In this document: positions 11,206 through 22,449 of the stretch, piece after piece
How positions within the stretch are numbered: position 1 is the stretch's first letter
Layout of the letters: every line of letters starts with the position of its first letter
Assembly: GCF_009389715.1 (NCBI RefSeq)
Contig: NC_052395.1
Span: forward strand, 3,844,001-3,908,000
Direction of reading: 5' to 3'
From: Phoenix dactylifera
Lineage: Eukaryota > Streptophyta > Magnoliopsida > Arecales > Arecaceae
DNA length: 64,000 nucleotides
Translations under genes and position numbers: made by a program
The notes under the pieces: generated by a model
Told to the model about the DNA's origin: nothing
What the model saw: the letters and a program-made list of their open reading frames with translations, nothing else
The model's database searches: none

Positions 11206-12648
11206 TCAACGGCGACGTTGCTCAATAGCCCTAGCCGCAGCCTCTATAAATGCATTTATAGAATCCAGTAGAGTTCTAAACTGATCTCCCTGAGATTGAT
11301 GAAAGGCTGCCACTAATGCTTCGAACTCAAGACTTGCCCTTTCAATTTTTTCTCTAAGTTGGGCAGCCACGGTGCCCACATTGCCTCCAGGGCTCGTCAA
11401 CTCTTGAAGACCATCTGATATGATCTTCAATTTCTCCTGTAGCTCAATTGATCTTATAGTTTGGATGGTACCCACATGAACCAATTCTGATTCTGTAGCT
11501 TCTACCTGAGCTTTGATTTCCTTCAATTCTTGTAGGAGAGCTTCATGTGAGGTACGGATGGGGGCCAGCTCAGCAGAGACTATGGATCTCATCTCTTCCC
11601 TCATCTGCTGGCATATCACAGATGCTAGGGTGTGCATCTGCTCATCTGATAAAGTGAATGGCCCACTGACTGGAGGAGGAGGAGGCATAGAGGTGGATGG
11701 TCCAGCCGAGCTTGAAGGTACATCAGGGAAGGCCATAGGGCTATGTGGAGGAGAGTGGTGGTCGGGCTCCTGATGTGGGATCTCAGGCTCTAAGGTTTGG
11801 GATTTTCTTTTAGGGACCTTAACCCAAGATCCATCTACCTTGTGAAACTCCATTCTACGCATTGTGCTTTCATTGTAGTAGTCAGTGTTTCTTAAAGGTT
11901 TTGCTGGCTCATTTTCTGGAATTGGAACTTTGAAATGTTTGAACAGTAAGGTAAAGATCATCCCATATGGTATGCTAAACCTAGAGTACCTATGACATAT
12001 GGAGATGTAGTTTAACATAAGTCTAGGGAGGTTTAGGGGAATCCCTAGCAAGATATGGTGCATGATAGCTAAATCTTGCTCCGAAACGAAATCGAAGCGA
12101 CCGGTTTTTGGAAACAAGACCCGGTTAACAATGCTCAAAAGCAGTCTCATCTCGGCATTGAGGTCTTGGGAGTTAACTACGTCAAGAGGGCCGCAGTCCT
12201 CTCTTCCTAAGAGTAGGTTTAGGGCAATCTCCCTTTGGGGATGTGAGGTCGGAGCCTCACCGTATTTAGAGATTTGTAATACGCTAGATAGAATATCCTC
12301 ATTGATTTCTATCAATGTCCCTCGGACATATCCGGTGTACCCCGAGTCCCCTAAGGCCATGTTGCTAAACATTTCTCTAACTAGGCCGGGATAGGTTGAT
12401 GTGTTTAGGGTACATAGGTATTCCCAACCTTGGGCTCGGAGTCTCTCTCCAATAGAGAACCCCTCACTAGCTAAGAACTGGAAATCTATGAACCTACCCG
12501 TGGTTACTGTGCAATTTGCACAGGAAGGGGTCACGGTTGGCGGAGCAACCGGAGGAGACGGCGCGGAAGGCTCTTCCCTCCGTTCCTCGTCGTCGTTTGC
12601 TACCCTAGGACGCCTCCCACCTGTTCGCCTAGCTCTCTTAGGTGCCAT
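11206..12648 (-). CDS. Element B third ORF (Sirevirus ORF3), intact, 480 aa
   Basis: An uninterrupted ORF between pol and the 3' LTR, the position of the extra ORF of Sireviruses. The start MAPKRARRTG is basic and followed by a Pro-rich stretch. A globular region of about 230 residues follows with FSIGERLRAQG, YPGLVREM, FPKTGRFDFVSE, PYGMIFTL and FHKVDGSWV, all shared with the broken copy in element A. After a Pro/Ser-rich linker (about residues 280-340) the last 140 residues are rich in Glu/Leu/Gln heptads and look like a coiled coil. I see no signal peptide, no membrane helix and no protease or polymerase motif. It resembles the plant-specific domain annotated as putative plant transposon protein. 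Its biochemical role is unknown to me, and the name envelope-like is not supported by this sequence. Confidence 0.85.
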   Translation of the reverse strand: MAPKRARRTGGRRPRVANDDEERREEPSAPSPPVAPPTVTPSCANCTVTTGRFIDFQFLASEGFSIGERLRAQGWEYLCTLNTSTYPGLVREMFSNMALGDSGYTGYVRGTLIEINEDILSSVLQISKYGEAPTSHPQREIALNLLLGREDCGPLDVVNSQDLNAEMRLLLSIVNRVLFPKTGRFDFVSEQDLAIMHHILLGIPLNLPRLMLNYISICHRYSRFSIPYGMIFTLLFKHFKVPIPENEPAKPLRNTDYYNESTMRRMEFHKVDGSWVKVPKRKSQTLEPEIPHQEPDHHSPPHSPMAFPDVPSSSAGPSTSMPPPPPVSGPFTLSDEQMHTLASVICQQMREEMRSIVSAELAPIRTSHEALLQELKEIKAQVEATESELVHVGTIQTIRSIELQEKLKIISDGLQELTSPGGNVGTVAAQLREKIERASLEFEALVAAFHQSQGDQFRTLLDSINAFIEAAARAIEQRRR

Positions 12649-12797
12649 GGATTGGAAACTCTAGGAAAATGGGAGATTTTGGTTTGGTTTGTGGTGGAGA
12701 GAAAATGGAGGCTAGGGTTTTTCGTTGGGGACGAAAGAGGATAGCTCGGGTCGGCTCGAGCTGTTTCGACCTAATTTAAAAACTTTCGTTCGGTCCC

Positions 12798-12872
12798 CGA
12801 GACGTCTCCGCGACTAATGCGAGACGTCTCGCCGGGGGGACGTCTCTGTGATTTGCCAGAGACGTCTCCGGC
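12798..12872. repeat. Palindrome cluster upstream of ORF3 in element B
   Basis: Three exact GAGACGTCTC palindromes and a GGGACGTCTC variant within about 75 bp, 150-225 bp upstream of the ORF3 start on the minus strand. The place corresponds to the GAGTCGACTC cluster of element A, but the core is ACGT instead of TCGA. No GAGTCGACTC copy is present here, although the LTR of B has both spellings. Confidence 0.85.
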
Positions 12873-12875
12873 ACT

Positions 12876-13289
12876 GAAAAATTTCAGACTGATTTCTATC
12901 TTTTCCCAATTTATTTTTTTCAACCACAATAATCAACTTGATTTCTTTTGGTGAATATAGAGTGAGTTTGCTTGTGATCCTTCCCTTCAATAATACATCC
13001 TACAAAAGTTTTTATAATGATTTTTGAATTTATAAATATTGAAATGAGGAATGTTTGACCAAGTTTCGAATGCCTATGAAATAGGCTCTGAAAATATCTC
13101 CATGAAGAGTCCAAGGGAGGGTAACCATCCTCCGGAAAGTCAAACAATTCGTCATTTAACTTAGATAGATTCATGCTTTCACTTAATAGATACTAGGTTT
13201 GCTATTTGTGACCTTAAGGTGTATTACTAGCTTGAATAGCATTCACATGTATTTCTAGAGCTTACAAAGCTTTGCATTACAAGTTCAAT
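12876..13289 (-). other. Spacer between pol and the ORF3 upstream cluster in element B
   Basis: About 400 bp of AT-rich sequence after the end of pol. A short minus-strand ORF (13174-12920) lies here but shows no recognisable motif and is probably chance. Nothing else is visible. Confidence 0.5.
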
Positions 13290-16200
13290 CTAATTGCTAG
13301 GGTCATACAAGCACAAAGCGTTCCTTAGAAAGTTGAACCTATCTTTATTAAGGGGCTTTGTAAAGATATCGGCCAAATGATTTTCAGTACATACATACTC
13401 AATCATCACATCATTTTTCAGCACATGATCCCTTATAAAGTGATGCCTAATCTCTATATGTTTTGATTTAGAGTGTTGGACAGGATTTTTTGTTAAATTA
13501 ATTGCACTTGTATTATCACATCTAATTGGTATGTTGTCCATTTTGATACCGAAGTCTTCAAGTTGTTGCTTAATCCAAAGAACTTGGGCACAACAGCTTC
13601 CAGCTGCAATGTACTCAGCCTCAGCTGTGGATAAGGCAACTGAATTCTGTTTCTTGCTAAACCAAGAAACCAAATTAGCACCCAAGAATTGACATGTGCC
13701 ACTTGTGCTTTTTCTGTCGAGTTTGCACCCGGCAAAATCAGCATCGGAATAAGCAATTAAATTTATGTCAGATTGTTTAGAATACCATAAGCCTACATTA
13801 GATGTCCCTACTAGATATCTGAAAATTCTTTTAACAGTTTGCAAGTGTGATTCCTTGGGACATGCTTGGTATCTAGCACACATGCAAACACCGAATAATA
13901 TGTCTGGTCTACTAGCAGTAAGGTAAAGTAAAGAGCCTATCATACCTCTGTACAATTTGCAGTCTATATTTTTACCTTTTTCATCTTTGTCAAGCTTGCA
14001 ACTTGAGCCCATGGGTGTGCTGATTTCCTTTGCATCCTTCATCTTGAATTTTTCCAACATTTCCTTGATATATTTGGACTGACTGATGAAGATGCCTTCC
14101 TCTGATTGTTTTATTTGTAGCCCAAGGAAGAAGTTGAGCTCACCCATCATGCTCATTTCAAATTCTCCCTGCATAAGCTTGGCAAACTCTTGACAAAGAC
14201 TATCATTAGTAGCACCAAAAATTATATCATCCACATAAATTTGCACAAGCAATAAGTCATTCCCTTTTCTTTTAATGAAGAGGGTTTTGTCTACATTTTC
14301 TCTTTTAAATTTATTTTCAATTAGGAAATTACTTAATCTTTCATACCATGCCCTAGGGGCTTGCTTAAGTCCATACAATGCTTTATGCAATTTATAAACA
14401 TAATCTGGATGTAAGTGGTTTTCAAAACCTGGAGGTTGTCCTACATAAACTTCCTCCATTATATAACCATTTAAAAAGGCACTTTTTACATCCATTTGAT
14501 CGAGTTTGAAATCCATGAAACATGCGTATGCCAAAAGTAGTCTAATAGCCGCTAACCTAGCAACAGGAGCAAAGGTTTCATCAAAATCTATTCCTTCCTC
14601 CTGATTATAGCCTTTGGCAACTAGTCTAGCTTTGTTTCTTATTACTATTCCATCTTCATCTAGTTTATTTCTATATACCCACTTGGTGCCTATAATTGAA
14701 ACATTAGGGGGTCTTTTCATTAGAGTCCAAACTTGATTTCTTTCAAATTGATTTAATTCCTCTTGCATAGCATTTATCCAATTTTCATCCTTTTCGGCTT
14801 CCTCTAGTGATTTGGGCTCTATTTGTGAAACGAATGCAAGATAATTACTAGTATTTCTTAGAGAGGATCTTGTCCTTACCCCTTGTGAAGGATCACCAAG
14901 GATTAGATCCCTTGGATGACCATGTGCATACCTTCATTCCCTCGGAAGATCTTGATTTCTTGCTTGGGGTTGATCTTCTTCATCTTGCTGAATCGTATCT
15001 TCCTTGACTTCATCCTCAAGTTGTTTGTCTTGTATGGAGAACTCCTTCATTCTGTCTTCAAGTATACCTGCATCACTATCTTCTTCTTTTCTAGAAGAAT
15101 CTCCATTAGCTTCATTAAAAACAACATGAATGGATTCTTCAACAATGAGAGTTCTCTTGTTGAAGACCCTGTATGCTCTACTAGATGAGGAATAACCTAA
15201 GAAGATTCTCTCATCTGATTTAGCACTAAATTTACTTAGATTGTCCTTTTCATTGTTTAAAATAAAGCAGCGACAACCGAAAACATGAAAATAGCTTATA
15301 TTGGGCTTCTTATTTTTCATTAACTCATAAGGTGTTTTCTTTAAGATAGATTTTACTAAAGCATGGTTTAAAATATGACATGCAGTATTTATTGCTTCAG
15401 CCCAAAAGTACTTTGGTAGATCCGATTCGCACAACATGGTACAAGCCATATCTGCTAGTGTGCGATTCTTCCTTTCTACCACCCCATTTTGTTGGGGTGT
15501 CCTAGGAGCCGAGAAATTGTGATTGATACCGTTTTCTTCACAAAATTTTTTAAAGTACTAATTTTCAAACTCGGTACCATGATCACTCCTAATTGCTTTT
15601 AGTTTAAGATTAAGTTCATTCGAAATCCTATTATGAAACTTGATAAAAGCGAGAAAGGACTCATCTTTATGTGCAAGAAATGAAACCCATGTAAAACGTG
15701 AAAAATCATCAACAATTACAAGACCAAATTTCTTACCCCCTAGACTAGCAGTTCTAGTAGGTCCAAATAAATCCATGTGAATTAGTTCTAAGGGTTTTGA
15801 TGTCGAGACTATGTTCTTAGACTTAAAGGAACTTCTTGTTTGTTTTCTTAGTTGACATGCAGCACAGATTTTGTTCTTTTCAAAGTCTATTTTTGGTAAT
15901 CCTTTGACTAGATCTTTTGTAATCAATTTAGAAATTAAATCCATGCTAGCATGCCCTAACCTACGATGCCATAACCAGCTAGTCTCATTGACTTTGGCAT
16001 CCATGGCTACAAGACATTGGCCATCCTTCATGGTGAGATCATCAAGATCTACCATGTAAACATTTCCACGCCTATGTCCCGTAAGTATGATTTCATTGTC
16101 AATTGGACTACTAATTATGCATAGTGAAGATTCAAAAGACACTTTAAAGCCTTTGTCACAAAATTGACTTATACTTAATAAATTATGTTTTAATCCATTA

Positions 16201-16424
16201 ACTAACAATACATTGTCAATAAATGAGGAGGGTGATATGGAGATTTTACCAACGCCAATGATTTGACCTTTAGCATTGTCTCCAAATGTGACTACTTCTC
16301 CTTCTTTCGATTTCAAGGTGACGAAAAGGCTCTTGTCACCGGTCATATGCCTTGAGCAACCACTATCAAGATACCACATTCTCTTTTTACTCCCGGCTGC
16401 AAGGCATACCTGCAAAATAATCAT
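13290..16424 (-). pseudogene. Element B pol, two in-frame stops
   Basis: Copia polyprotein in a single frame from an ATG at 16424 to 13290, cut by TAG at 15558-15560 and TGA at 14934-14936. It carries the protease (WYLDSGCSRHMTG), the zinc region (WLWHRRLGHAS, CAACQLRKQ), an integrase core (HMDLFGPT, RSDHGTEFEN), reverse transcriptase with YVDD at 14226-14237, and RNase H ([13 protein letters not shown]). The TAG falls just after the RSDHGTEFEN motif. The TGA replaces a Trp that element A keeps (WRYAHGHP). Both fit C-to-T type changes. Otherwise frame and motifs are well kept. The pol ATG overlaps the gag stop as ATGA (16424-16421). Confidence 0.92.
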
Positions 16425-18214
16425 GTGAAGCTCTTAGGTACCCAAGTTTTCTTGGGTCCTTCTTGGTTAGTGTAGTTGGTCCCCTTAGGCACCCACACTT
16501 TAGTTGTGTTTTTACCTTTTACAAATGTATTCTTGTTAGATTGAATCTTTCTTTGAATGCAAGAATAAGCTTTATGTCCACTTTTTCCACAATGAAAGCA
16601 TGTAGGTTTTTCAGTTTTGGTATCTTTTGCTTTCACAAAAAAGTTCTTTAGATATTTTTGTTGTTTGCTAGTTTTGTATCCTAATCCGGCTTTATTAAAA
16701 ACAGCTCTTTGATTGGATAGAATAAGATTTAATTTTTCAGAACTAAGTGTAAATTTCTCCACAATTGGTTTGTACTTATGTACCTCATTTTTAAGAACCA
16801 AATTTTCTTTAACCAATTCTTCCTTATCATTTTTAAGGGATTCGACATTTTGCGTAAGTGAGGTATTACTATTGAGTAGGGATTTAACTTTTAGATTTAA
16901 TTCCTTAATTAGTATTTTTGCCGTTTCGTTTTCAATGCTAAGCTTTGAATTTTTATTTTCTAGGTCAATGGTGTCAACATTTTCAACGCTCTCCTTCTCA
17001 ATCAATAGATTTTTAATGTCATCCTTTAGTTTTTGATTGGAGGCCTTTAATTCTTTATTCTTTGCTCCTAACATACTACAATCACTCATGAGCTCTTGGA
17101 AAGCTTCATATAATTCTTCTAAAGTAAAATTTGTGGTTGAGCTTTGACATACCTCATCGTCTTCGAATGCCATGAAGCACAAGTTGGCGGTCTCTTCCTT
17201 CTCTTCCTCGGAGGATGATGTGTCACTATCATCCCAAGTTGCTTTCAACGCCTTCTTCTTCTTCTTTCCAAAGTGCTTCTTCTGTTGAGGGCATTCGGAA
17301 CGGATGTGTCCCGGTCTCTTGCAATCATAACATATGATTGGATCTCTTTCTTTTTTTTTCCTTTTTCCAATCATTTCTCCCTCCAAACTTCTTTCTTGGG
17401 AAGGGTTTCTTTCTTCTCATGAATTTCTTGAACTTCCTTACTATTAAGCCCAAGTCCTCATCTTCGCTTTCTTCTTCACTCTCACTACTTTCTTCTTCAC
17501 AAACACTCGAAGTAGCCTTGAGTGCGATTGTCTTCTTCTTTGGCAAATCTTCTTCATGTTGCTTCATTGTGAGCTCATGCGTCATCAATGAGCCCAATAG
17601 TTGTTCAAGTCCCAATGTGTTGAGGTCTTTAGCTTCTACGTCGCCGTGACCTTCGCTTCCCATGCTTTTGGCAAGGACCTGAGAATTTTACTCACAAGTT
17701 CTGGGTTAGTGTAAGATTTACCCAAATTCTTTAGACCATTTATTATATCAGTGAAACGTGTGAACATGCATGAAATGGTTTCGTTGGGTTCCATCTTAAA
17801 TAATTCATATTTGTGAACCAGAATGTTCACTTTAGATTCTTTGACTTGATTGGTACCCTCATGGGTAACTTCAAGCCTATCCCATATTTTCTTGGCGGAA
17901 CTACATGTGGAGACTCTATTAAACTCATTCACATCTAGAGCACAAAATAATGAGTTCATGGCTCTAGCGTTGAGTTGAACCATCCTATTATCATTCTCAT
18001 CCCAATCCTCCTCAGGTTTGGGAACTTGAATGCCATTAACCATGTGAGATGGTTCGTGTGGTCCCTTGATTATAACCCTCCACAAGGCATAATCTTGTGC
18101 TTGAATAAAAATCCTCATTCTAGCTTTCTAATAGGAATAATTTGTCCCATTGAAGAGTGGAGGTCTATTGGTTGCCTGCCCCTCAGCAGGAACATTGTTG
18201 AAGGGTGTTGCCAT
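16421..18214 (-). pseudogene. Element B gag with two CCHC knuckles, one stop and two frameshifts
   Basis: Gag starts at ATG 18214-18212 (MATPFNN), 66 bp inside the 5' LTR, with the usual N-terminal FNGTNYSY region. A TAG at 18130-18128 replaces the expected Trp. The capsid-like part runs 18118-17636. A frame change near 17640 leads to 17663-17325, an acidic/basic linker. A second change at the T-rich run near 17345-17365 leads to 17386-16421. That last part holds two zinc knuckles (CYDCKRPGHIRSEC, CFHCGKSGHKAYSC) separated by a long Lys/Glu/Asn-rich coiled-coil-like region. It is inactive as it stands; translational frameshifting cannot explain both breaks. Confidence 0.87.
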
Positions 18215-18265
18215 CTAGATCTTTGGCTAAGACGGTTAGGTCTTCAAGAAATACACAGAGCACCC

Positions 18266-18277
18266 GCTCTGATACCA
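18266..18277 (-). promoter_or_regulatory. Primer binding site of element B (initiator Met tRNA)
   Basis: On the minus strand TGGTATCAGAGC begins two bases after the 5' LTR. It is complementary to the 3' end of plant initiator Met tRNA, the usual primer for copia minus-strand DNA synthesis. It fixes the inner end of the LTR at 18280. Confidence 0.93.
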
Positions 18278-18279
18278 CT

Positions 18280-19783
18280 TGTTGCCCAGAGATGGTCACC
18301 CAAGAGGGGGGTGAATTGGGTGTTTTAAAACTTTTTGACTAATTAAAACAAAACACACAAGTGTATGTCCAAAGGTAAAACTTAAAGTAGCAATCACAGT
18401 CAAACGCAAACACACAGAGATTTATAGTGGTTCGGAGCTTCCACTGCTCCTACATCCACTCCCCAAACACCTTTGGGAATTTCCACTATAATCAGCGATT
18501 ACAGTACGGTAGTTTTGCGAGTTCACTACCCAACTCGTTGTTTTACCCCGGGCTAACAACGAACCCTACAATCCCCTAATTTAACCTAGGCTTGGGACGC
18601 CTATCCCTTGTTCCAAGTCCCTTGACTGGAACAAGCACAATAAACAAAGGTTTTACAAAGATTTAAAAGCTCTTAATGAAGCGAATATAACAATGAGAAA
18701 TAATAAAACCCGGAAGAACCCTTTTAGCCATTGGAAGCGTGGGTAATGGTGGTTCTTCCGATGTGGATCGTGTTGGCTTGAATGTGAGCTTTGAATGCCG
18801 AGTGGGAGTGAGTAGTTGAGCACGAAATCAGATGGGAAAGCTTGAATGCACTTGATTTCTCCTCTTGAAAGCTCTAACTCCCTTGAACCTCTTTTTCTTT
18901 CTTCTCTCTTGAATGATCTTGTGTTGGGTTGGTGAGAAGTTGTTGGAAGGCACTTAAAAGCTCCCTTTTATAGCCCAAAAGGCAATAGATCCGTTAGACA
19001 CAAAAATATGACCGTTTGAAATTCAAATTTACCTGAAAAAGTGTGTCAGTCGCGTTCCAGGCGCTCCAGGAACGTCTCCGCTTCGACGCGAGACGTCTCG
19101 GCTATATAAAATTTCTCTTGACGTTGTTTGGAGTCGACTCGGCACTTTTACAGGGACGTCTCTGAAGAAGAACGACTTGAATGCTTGTTCTTCTGTTTTT
19201 CTGAGAGAGTCGGCTCGGCACTTTACGGAGACGTCTCGGGATGTTTGCGCTTTTTTCATGGGGACGACTCCGCGACTTCGGGGACGACTCCGTAGTTGTA
19301 TCACCGAAAAATATGTCCTCTAGAATCCCCTGAGAGAGTCGACTCCGCACTCTCTGGGGACGTCTCGGAAAGTCCGCTTTTTACTTGTGGGGACGACTCC
19401 GCGTCCTTCGGAGATGACTCGCGCGCATCCCTTGAAATCAGCCTTTCTGCCGCCTCTGAGAGAGTCGACTCCGCAGAGTCAGGAGTCGACTCCGACCCTG
19501 CGAGACGCTTCGCCAGGTGCCGGGGACGTCTCCAGACGTGCCAATTCTTCCTGTTCGTGCCAGAGACGTCTCTGAGACAACCCGGAGACGTCTCGGCTGT
19601 CCCTGATCTGTTTTCTTCAACTCACAAATTCTTCAATAAATCCTTGAAAAATATGGGAACTTGCCTAGACATTTCTTAACAATATTCTTAATTAAACACC
19701 TGAATTCCTCAAATAAATTGTTAAGATAAGTGGAATTATACTCTAGTGTTTTGTATTCATCAAAATCCATTAGGGGGTCAACA
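18280..19783 (-). repeat. 5' LTR of element B
   Basis: 1504 bp, the same length as the partner at 8685-10188 and about 98% identical by eye. TATA box at 18966-18975 (minus strand GGCTATAAAA) with the palindrome array upstream of it. In element sense it begins TGTTGACCCCC and ends GGGCAACA. The TAAAG target duplication follows at 19784-19788. Confidence 0.95.
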
Positions 19784-20313
19784 TAAAGTACTTTTCTCTA
19801 CCAAAATATTCTGTGGAGAAAGGTCCACATATATCTGTATGAATTATTTCAAGAAGCTCCTTACTCATTGTGGCACTTTTCTTTATATGTTTGGTTTGCT
19901 TTTCATAATGCAATCCACACACATACCGAGATCAGTTAAATCTAAAACTAGAAGAATCTCTTCATTTACTAATCTCTGCAACCTTTCTTTGGAGATATGC
20001 CCCAATCTTTTATGCCACAAGTCATAAGACTTTTCATTAATCATGTTCCTTTTCATTCCAATGAAAACTTCATGGTGTTGGGTGTAAACATTTTTAAAAA
20101 AGATATTATCAAGGCAACACTGATAAAGGCCATTAGAAAGGAAACTAGAACCAATAGCAATAACATTCTTAAATAAACTAAAACAACCATTCTGAAAGGA
20201 AAAGAATAGCAATCAATGTCAAATCTTGATAAGAAAATCAAATTACGCCTTACAGAAGGCACAAAAATAGTATCATGAAGGTCTAACAATGACTGGTACT
20301 CAAAATTAAACAA
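19784..20313 (-). pseudogene. Element C GAG-pre-integrase and integrase N-terminus
   Basis: Minus-strand frames with typical pre-integrase features: IFVPSVRRNLIFLSRFD, then LWHKRLGHISKERLQRLV and CVDCIMKSK, which supply the His and Cys of the integrase zinc finger. The two parts are in different frames (20313-20053 and 20212-19883), so there is at least one frameshift. The reading continues to 19784 and then, beyond element B, at 8684. Confidence 0.82.
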
Positions 20314-20329
20314 AAGGTTTCAATGGCTA

Positions 20330-21349
20330 AAACTTCGGCCTTATTCTTATTTCCCATGAAGATGAAATGTTCATTTAGATTTAGTGTACGGCTTGAAAGA
20401 AACCCTACATTGTTAAGGAAATATGAACATTAGCACCTAAATCTAACCACCAAGTATTAGTAAGAACGTTTACAAGATTTGATCCGAAACATACATAAGC
20501 ATAAAACTTACCCTTCTTTTCGAACCAAGCCTTACGTTTTGGACACTCAGCTTTCATGTGCCCAGGCTTCCTACAGAAATGACAATTTGCATCCTTTCCT
20601 TGAGCTTGATTGCCTTTAGCAGATCCCCTTCCCTTTGGTGGTGCTTGTTTCTTTTTTTTCCCATAATGGTGCTTTTTCTTTCCAGCTTCTTAAGTCACAA
20701 AATTAGCAGAAAAAGTTCCTTGTTGTTTTAGTCTTATCTCCTCCTGAACCACCATACTAGCCAACTCATTCACATTCCATTTATCCTTGATACAATTGTA
20801 GTGCATCTGGAATGGACCATACTGAGGTGGCAATGAGTTCAGGATGAATTGAACAATAAAGGACTCCTCTACTTTCATTCCTAGAGTTTCAAGTTTGGCA
20901 GCTATATTTGTCATCTCAAGGATATGCTCTTGCATTCCCTTAGCCCCATTATATTTCATGGTGGTAAGTCTATCCATTAAGGCCCCCGCTAAAGATATAT
21001 CTACTGAGCGAAATCTCTCCTCAACACTTGTCAAAAAAGTTTTGGCATCCTCTGTACTAGGGAGTGAGTGTTTGATGTTTCCAACTGTGGTCATTTTCAA
21101 AAATATAAGGCTCCACCTATTTGATTTCTTTCCGGCTTTGAAATGGTCGTTCTTATCTTTGCTACTATTTTCAGTAAGAGCAGCTGGTTTTGGGGTCAAA
21201 AGGGATAAATCTAGGTCAAAAACTCCTAGGGTGAATCTGACTCTCTCCACCCATTCTGAAAAGTTACTCCCATTCAGTATAGGAATAGATGATGCTTGTG
21301 AATGTAAAGAGAGCGGTACACTTACTGCAAAGAATTTCAATTTATTCAC
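20330..21349 (-). pseudogene. Element C gag and protease region
   Basis: Open from 21349 to a TAA at 20692-20690, with a Gag of the UBN2 type (IPILNGSNFSEWVERVRFTLG, then MDRLTTMKYNG and LNSLPPQYGPF). The same frame continues past the stop into a basic region and a CCHC knuckle (CHFCRKPGHMKAEC, 20584-20543). A protease segment WWLDLGANVHIS follows near 20450-20425. The protease active-site triplet reads Asp-Leu-Gly where Asp-Ser/Thr-Gly is needed (codon TTA at 20440-20438), so the enzyme is dead in this copy. Confidence 0.82.
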
Positions 21350-21364
21350 ATTAGTGCTTTGAAT

Positions 21365-22449
21365 TAGACACTCATAAATACAATAATTAGAATTTAAATC
21401 ATAATGGATGAACTAGTGTATCATTAAAATCAACCTTTGGGAGGATCCTAACATGCAAGTGTTCTCTCCGGCATTTAAATTCTGTGGATGAACCAGTAGT
21501 ATCATCAAAATTCCTCTTTTGGGTAGAAAATTTTCACATACAAATTGTTTCTTCCAATATTAAAATTAGTGAAAGAACTAATCGTATCATTAAGATCCAA
21601 CCTTTGAGAGGATCCTAACATACAAATGTTTACTCCAATATTATCCATTCATAATTATGATGTCAAATATTTTTCATCTAAAATCAGGTAAGATTTTGTA
21701 CCTTTGGGCAAACAAATTCTCACTTGATTTTAGTACAAATAGGAATTTTACATATAATAAACTAAGATTACTACATACAAATACATGCCCAACCATAATA
21801 AAATTCAATTAACAATTAAGAATTTAACACATAATGGGCACAAGGTAATATAGAGGTAATAAGAATAATTTTCATAATTTTTGCTCTCTTTTTTTGAAAA
21901 TAAAATAATATTTAAAATAATAATATAATAATTATTTTAGGTGGGTTCAGGTCAACCCCTGCCTATTGTTTATGGGCGCAAGGCCAGCCTAAACCTTGGT
22001 CAAACCTAGAGATGGGCATCGGGCCGTACCGGGCCTGGCCCGGCCCAGGCCCACCTCTAATCAAACCTAAGGCTGAAACATTAAGGCCTAAGAGGTTTTG
22101 TCAAACCAAAACAAGAGCCCAAGCTTTTATAAGCCCAAAGATAATTCATACCAAGCCAAACCGTATCCAAACCTTATATGATGGCAGGTTCTTGTAGTGG
22201 TTGATCAGGGAATAAATACAAAGCAATTTACCAGCATCAACGCAGCAGCTTGCATGAATACAGTGAATGGCTTTGTATTCATTCATGTAACAACATCAGA
22301 ACTTTAATGAACGAATTGATTCATTTGTCAAATACAAGTGCAATATCATGGCTCTACTTTAGCAAGTAAAAAAAAAAAAAGAGTCCTGGATCCCCATGAG
22401 TTCTTAATATTAATGGAAAAATATAATAATCCGCCAACCTGATACCAAA
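21365..22449 (-). other. Element C untranslated leader
   Basis: About 1.1 kb between the gag start and the primer site. Near 21400-21650 a ~90-bp motif (TGGATGAACTAGTGTATCATTAAAATC, read in parts, followed by AGGATCCTAACAT) appears about three times in diverged form. Near 22010-22065 is a GC-rich stretch with GGGCCTGGCCCGGCCC, unlike its AT-rich surroundings and possibly a small separate insertion. No gene is visible. Confidence 0.5.

Larger units (their letters stand above)
8685..19783 (-). mobile_element. Complete Sirevirus-like copia element B (11,099 bp)
   Basis: A full-length element on the minus strand. It has two 1504-bp LTRs (8685-10188 and 18280-19783), a perfect 5-bp target duplication TAAAG (8680-8684 and 19784-19788), a primer binding site matching initiator Met tRNA (18266-18277), gag, pol, a palindrome cluster, ORF3 and polypurine tracts beside the 3' LTR. 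By eye the LTRs differ at about 25 of 1504 positions, mostly transitions. Gag and pol carry stops and frameshifts; ORF3 is intact. Orientation is opposite to element A and the same as element C, into which it inserted. Confidence 0.96.
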
